64,000 bases of DNA, from NCBI GenBank assembly GCA_025642075.2, contig JAODUO010000187.1:261001-325000 (forward strand), read 5' to 3'. The DNA is from Ridgeia piscesae. Taxonomy: Eukaryota > Annelida > Polychaeta > Sabellida > Siboglinidae. The translations under genes and the position numbers were made by a program. Numbering within the stretch: position 1 is the first letter of the stretch; every line of letters starts with the position of its first letter. Positions 63,578-64,000 of the stretch are shown piece after piece. The notes under the pieces are model-generated. The model was given only the letters and a program-made list of their open reading frames with translations. It was not told where the DNA came from and did no database searches.

Positions 63578-64000
63578 ATATTTTGTTTAATATCTCGAAA
63601 CTTAAATAACTGATCTAATGAATACACACCTGTTCATACAGAAAATCAACTCGTTTTCCTTCTTGAATAAACCAACCGCAACATGAAGTATATATAAGTC
63701 TCAAAATAATAACTAACTGTTCCTAATTTCCGCCCATGTCAGATACATGAGACACTAGGCACTTCGAGAGGTTCAATGGTATTTGGCTGTGTCACAAGAG
63801 CCGAATAAACACTGAATACAACTTTTGCAAAAGTACGTGAATAAAGTGGGCCACAAATTATAAGAAAGTATGTTTAGAAAAGGAGCAATACATGGACATC
63901 AATCTGGAAATATTTTTGTGATGTAGTTGACATTAATTCATGGCGTCATACTAATAAAATATAAAATAAATAGGAAACGATGCAAAAGTTCACTGCTGTT
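63578..64000. other. AT-rich DNA to window edge, no gene recognised
   Basis: No conserved frame or repeat structure visible. Confidence 0.45.

Overview
This 64 kb window is eukaryotic nuclear DNA from an animal. Genes are split by GT-AG introns, a CpG-rich first exon is present, and there are several non-LTR retrotransposon remnants and long micro- and minisatellites. The two host genes are orthologue-level matches to bilaterian proteins, but their divergence, compact introns and repeat content fit an invertebrate. A marine invertebrate such as a mollusc or other lophotrochozoan, or an invertebrate deuterostome, is plausible; the sequence does not decide which.

Host genes. (1) A PAWR (Par-4, prostate apoptosis response-4) homologue runs on the + strand from an ATG at 13963 to a TGA at 43096, in six coding exons (13963-14301, 22792-22899, 35174-35214, 38697-39120, 40717-40821, 43007-43096). 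All exon phases agree and give 368 codons. The N-terminal part carries the KRKLREKRRSTGV nuclear-localisation/SAC-type signature and the C-terminus is a continuous leucine-zipper coiled coil. (2) An AKIP1 (A-kinase-interacting protein 1) homologue runs on the - strand, with four coding exons between 49802 and 47679, all separated by phase-0 introns. Its first coding exon (the start codon) was not found. The two genes converge tail to tail across about 4.6 kb.

Layout. 1-12100 is upstream DNA dominated by satellites: a 40-41 bp array, (CA)n/(CT)n, (ATGTT)n, (ACGG)n, and a 3.5 kb array of 31 bp hairpin-forming units. It also holds a LINE 3' fragment interrupted by a ~464 bp insertion with an 8-9 bp target-site duplication. 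12100-13962 leads into a CpG-rich promoter/5' region. Every PAWR intron except the last carries at least one minisatellite array, each with its own unit (16, 18, 41, 21, 19, 33 and 32 bp), and the PAWR stop codon sits inside a 31 bp array. 43.1-47.7 kb is 3'/intergenic DNA. A 20 bp satellite of about 50 copies (49.9-50.9 kb) lies upstream of the visible AKIP1 exons. 53.3-64 kb is a transposon graveyard: a decayed LINE, a foldback element, a nested transposon stack, and another LINE on the - strand.

The most complete mobile element is a pogo/Tigger-like (IS630-Tc1-mariner superfamily) DNA transposon at 57880-61192. It has 23 bp terminal inverted repeats (21/23 matching), TA target duplications, an intron-containing transposase gene with HTH and DDD-type catalytic domains, and at least three frameshifts. 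It sits in a TA of an older repeat element that was also hit by a ~1 kb hAT-like element. By hand estimate, about a quarter of the window is tandem repeat. No host RNA gene, CRISPR array or prokaryotic-type system was found.
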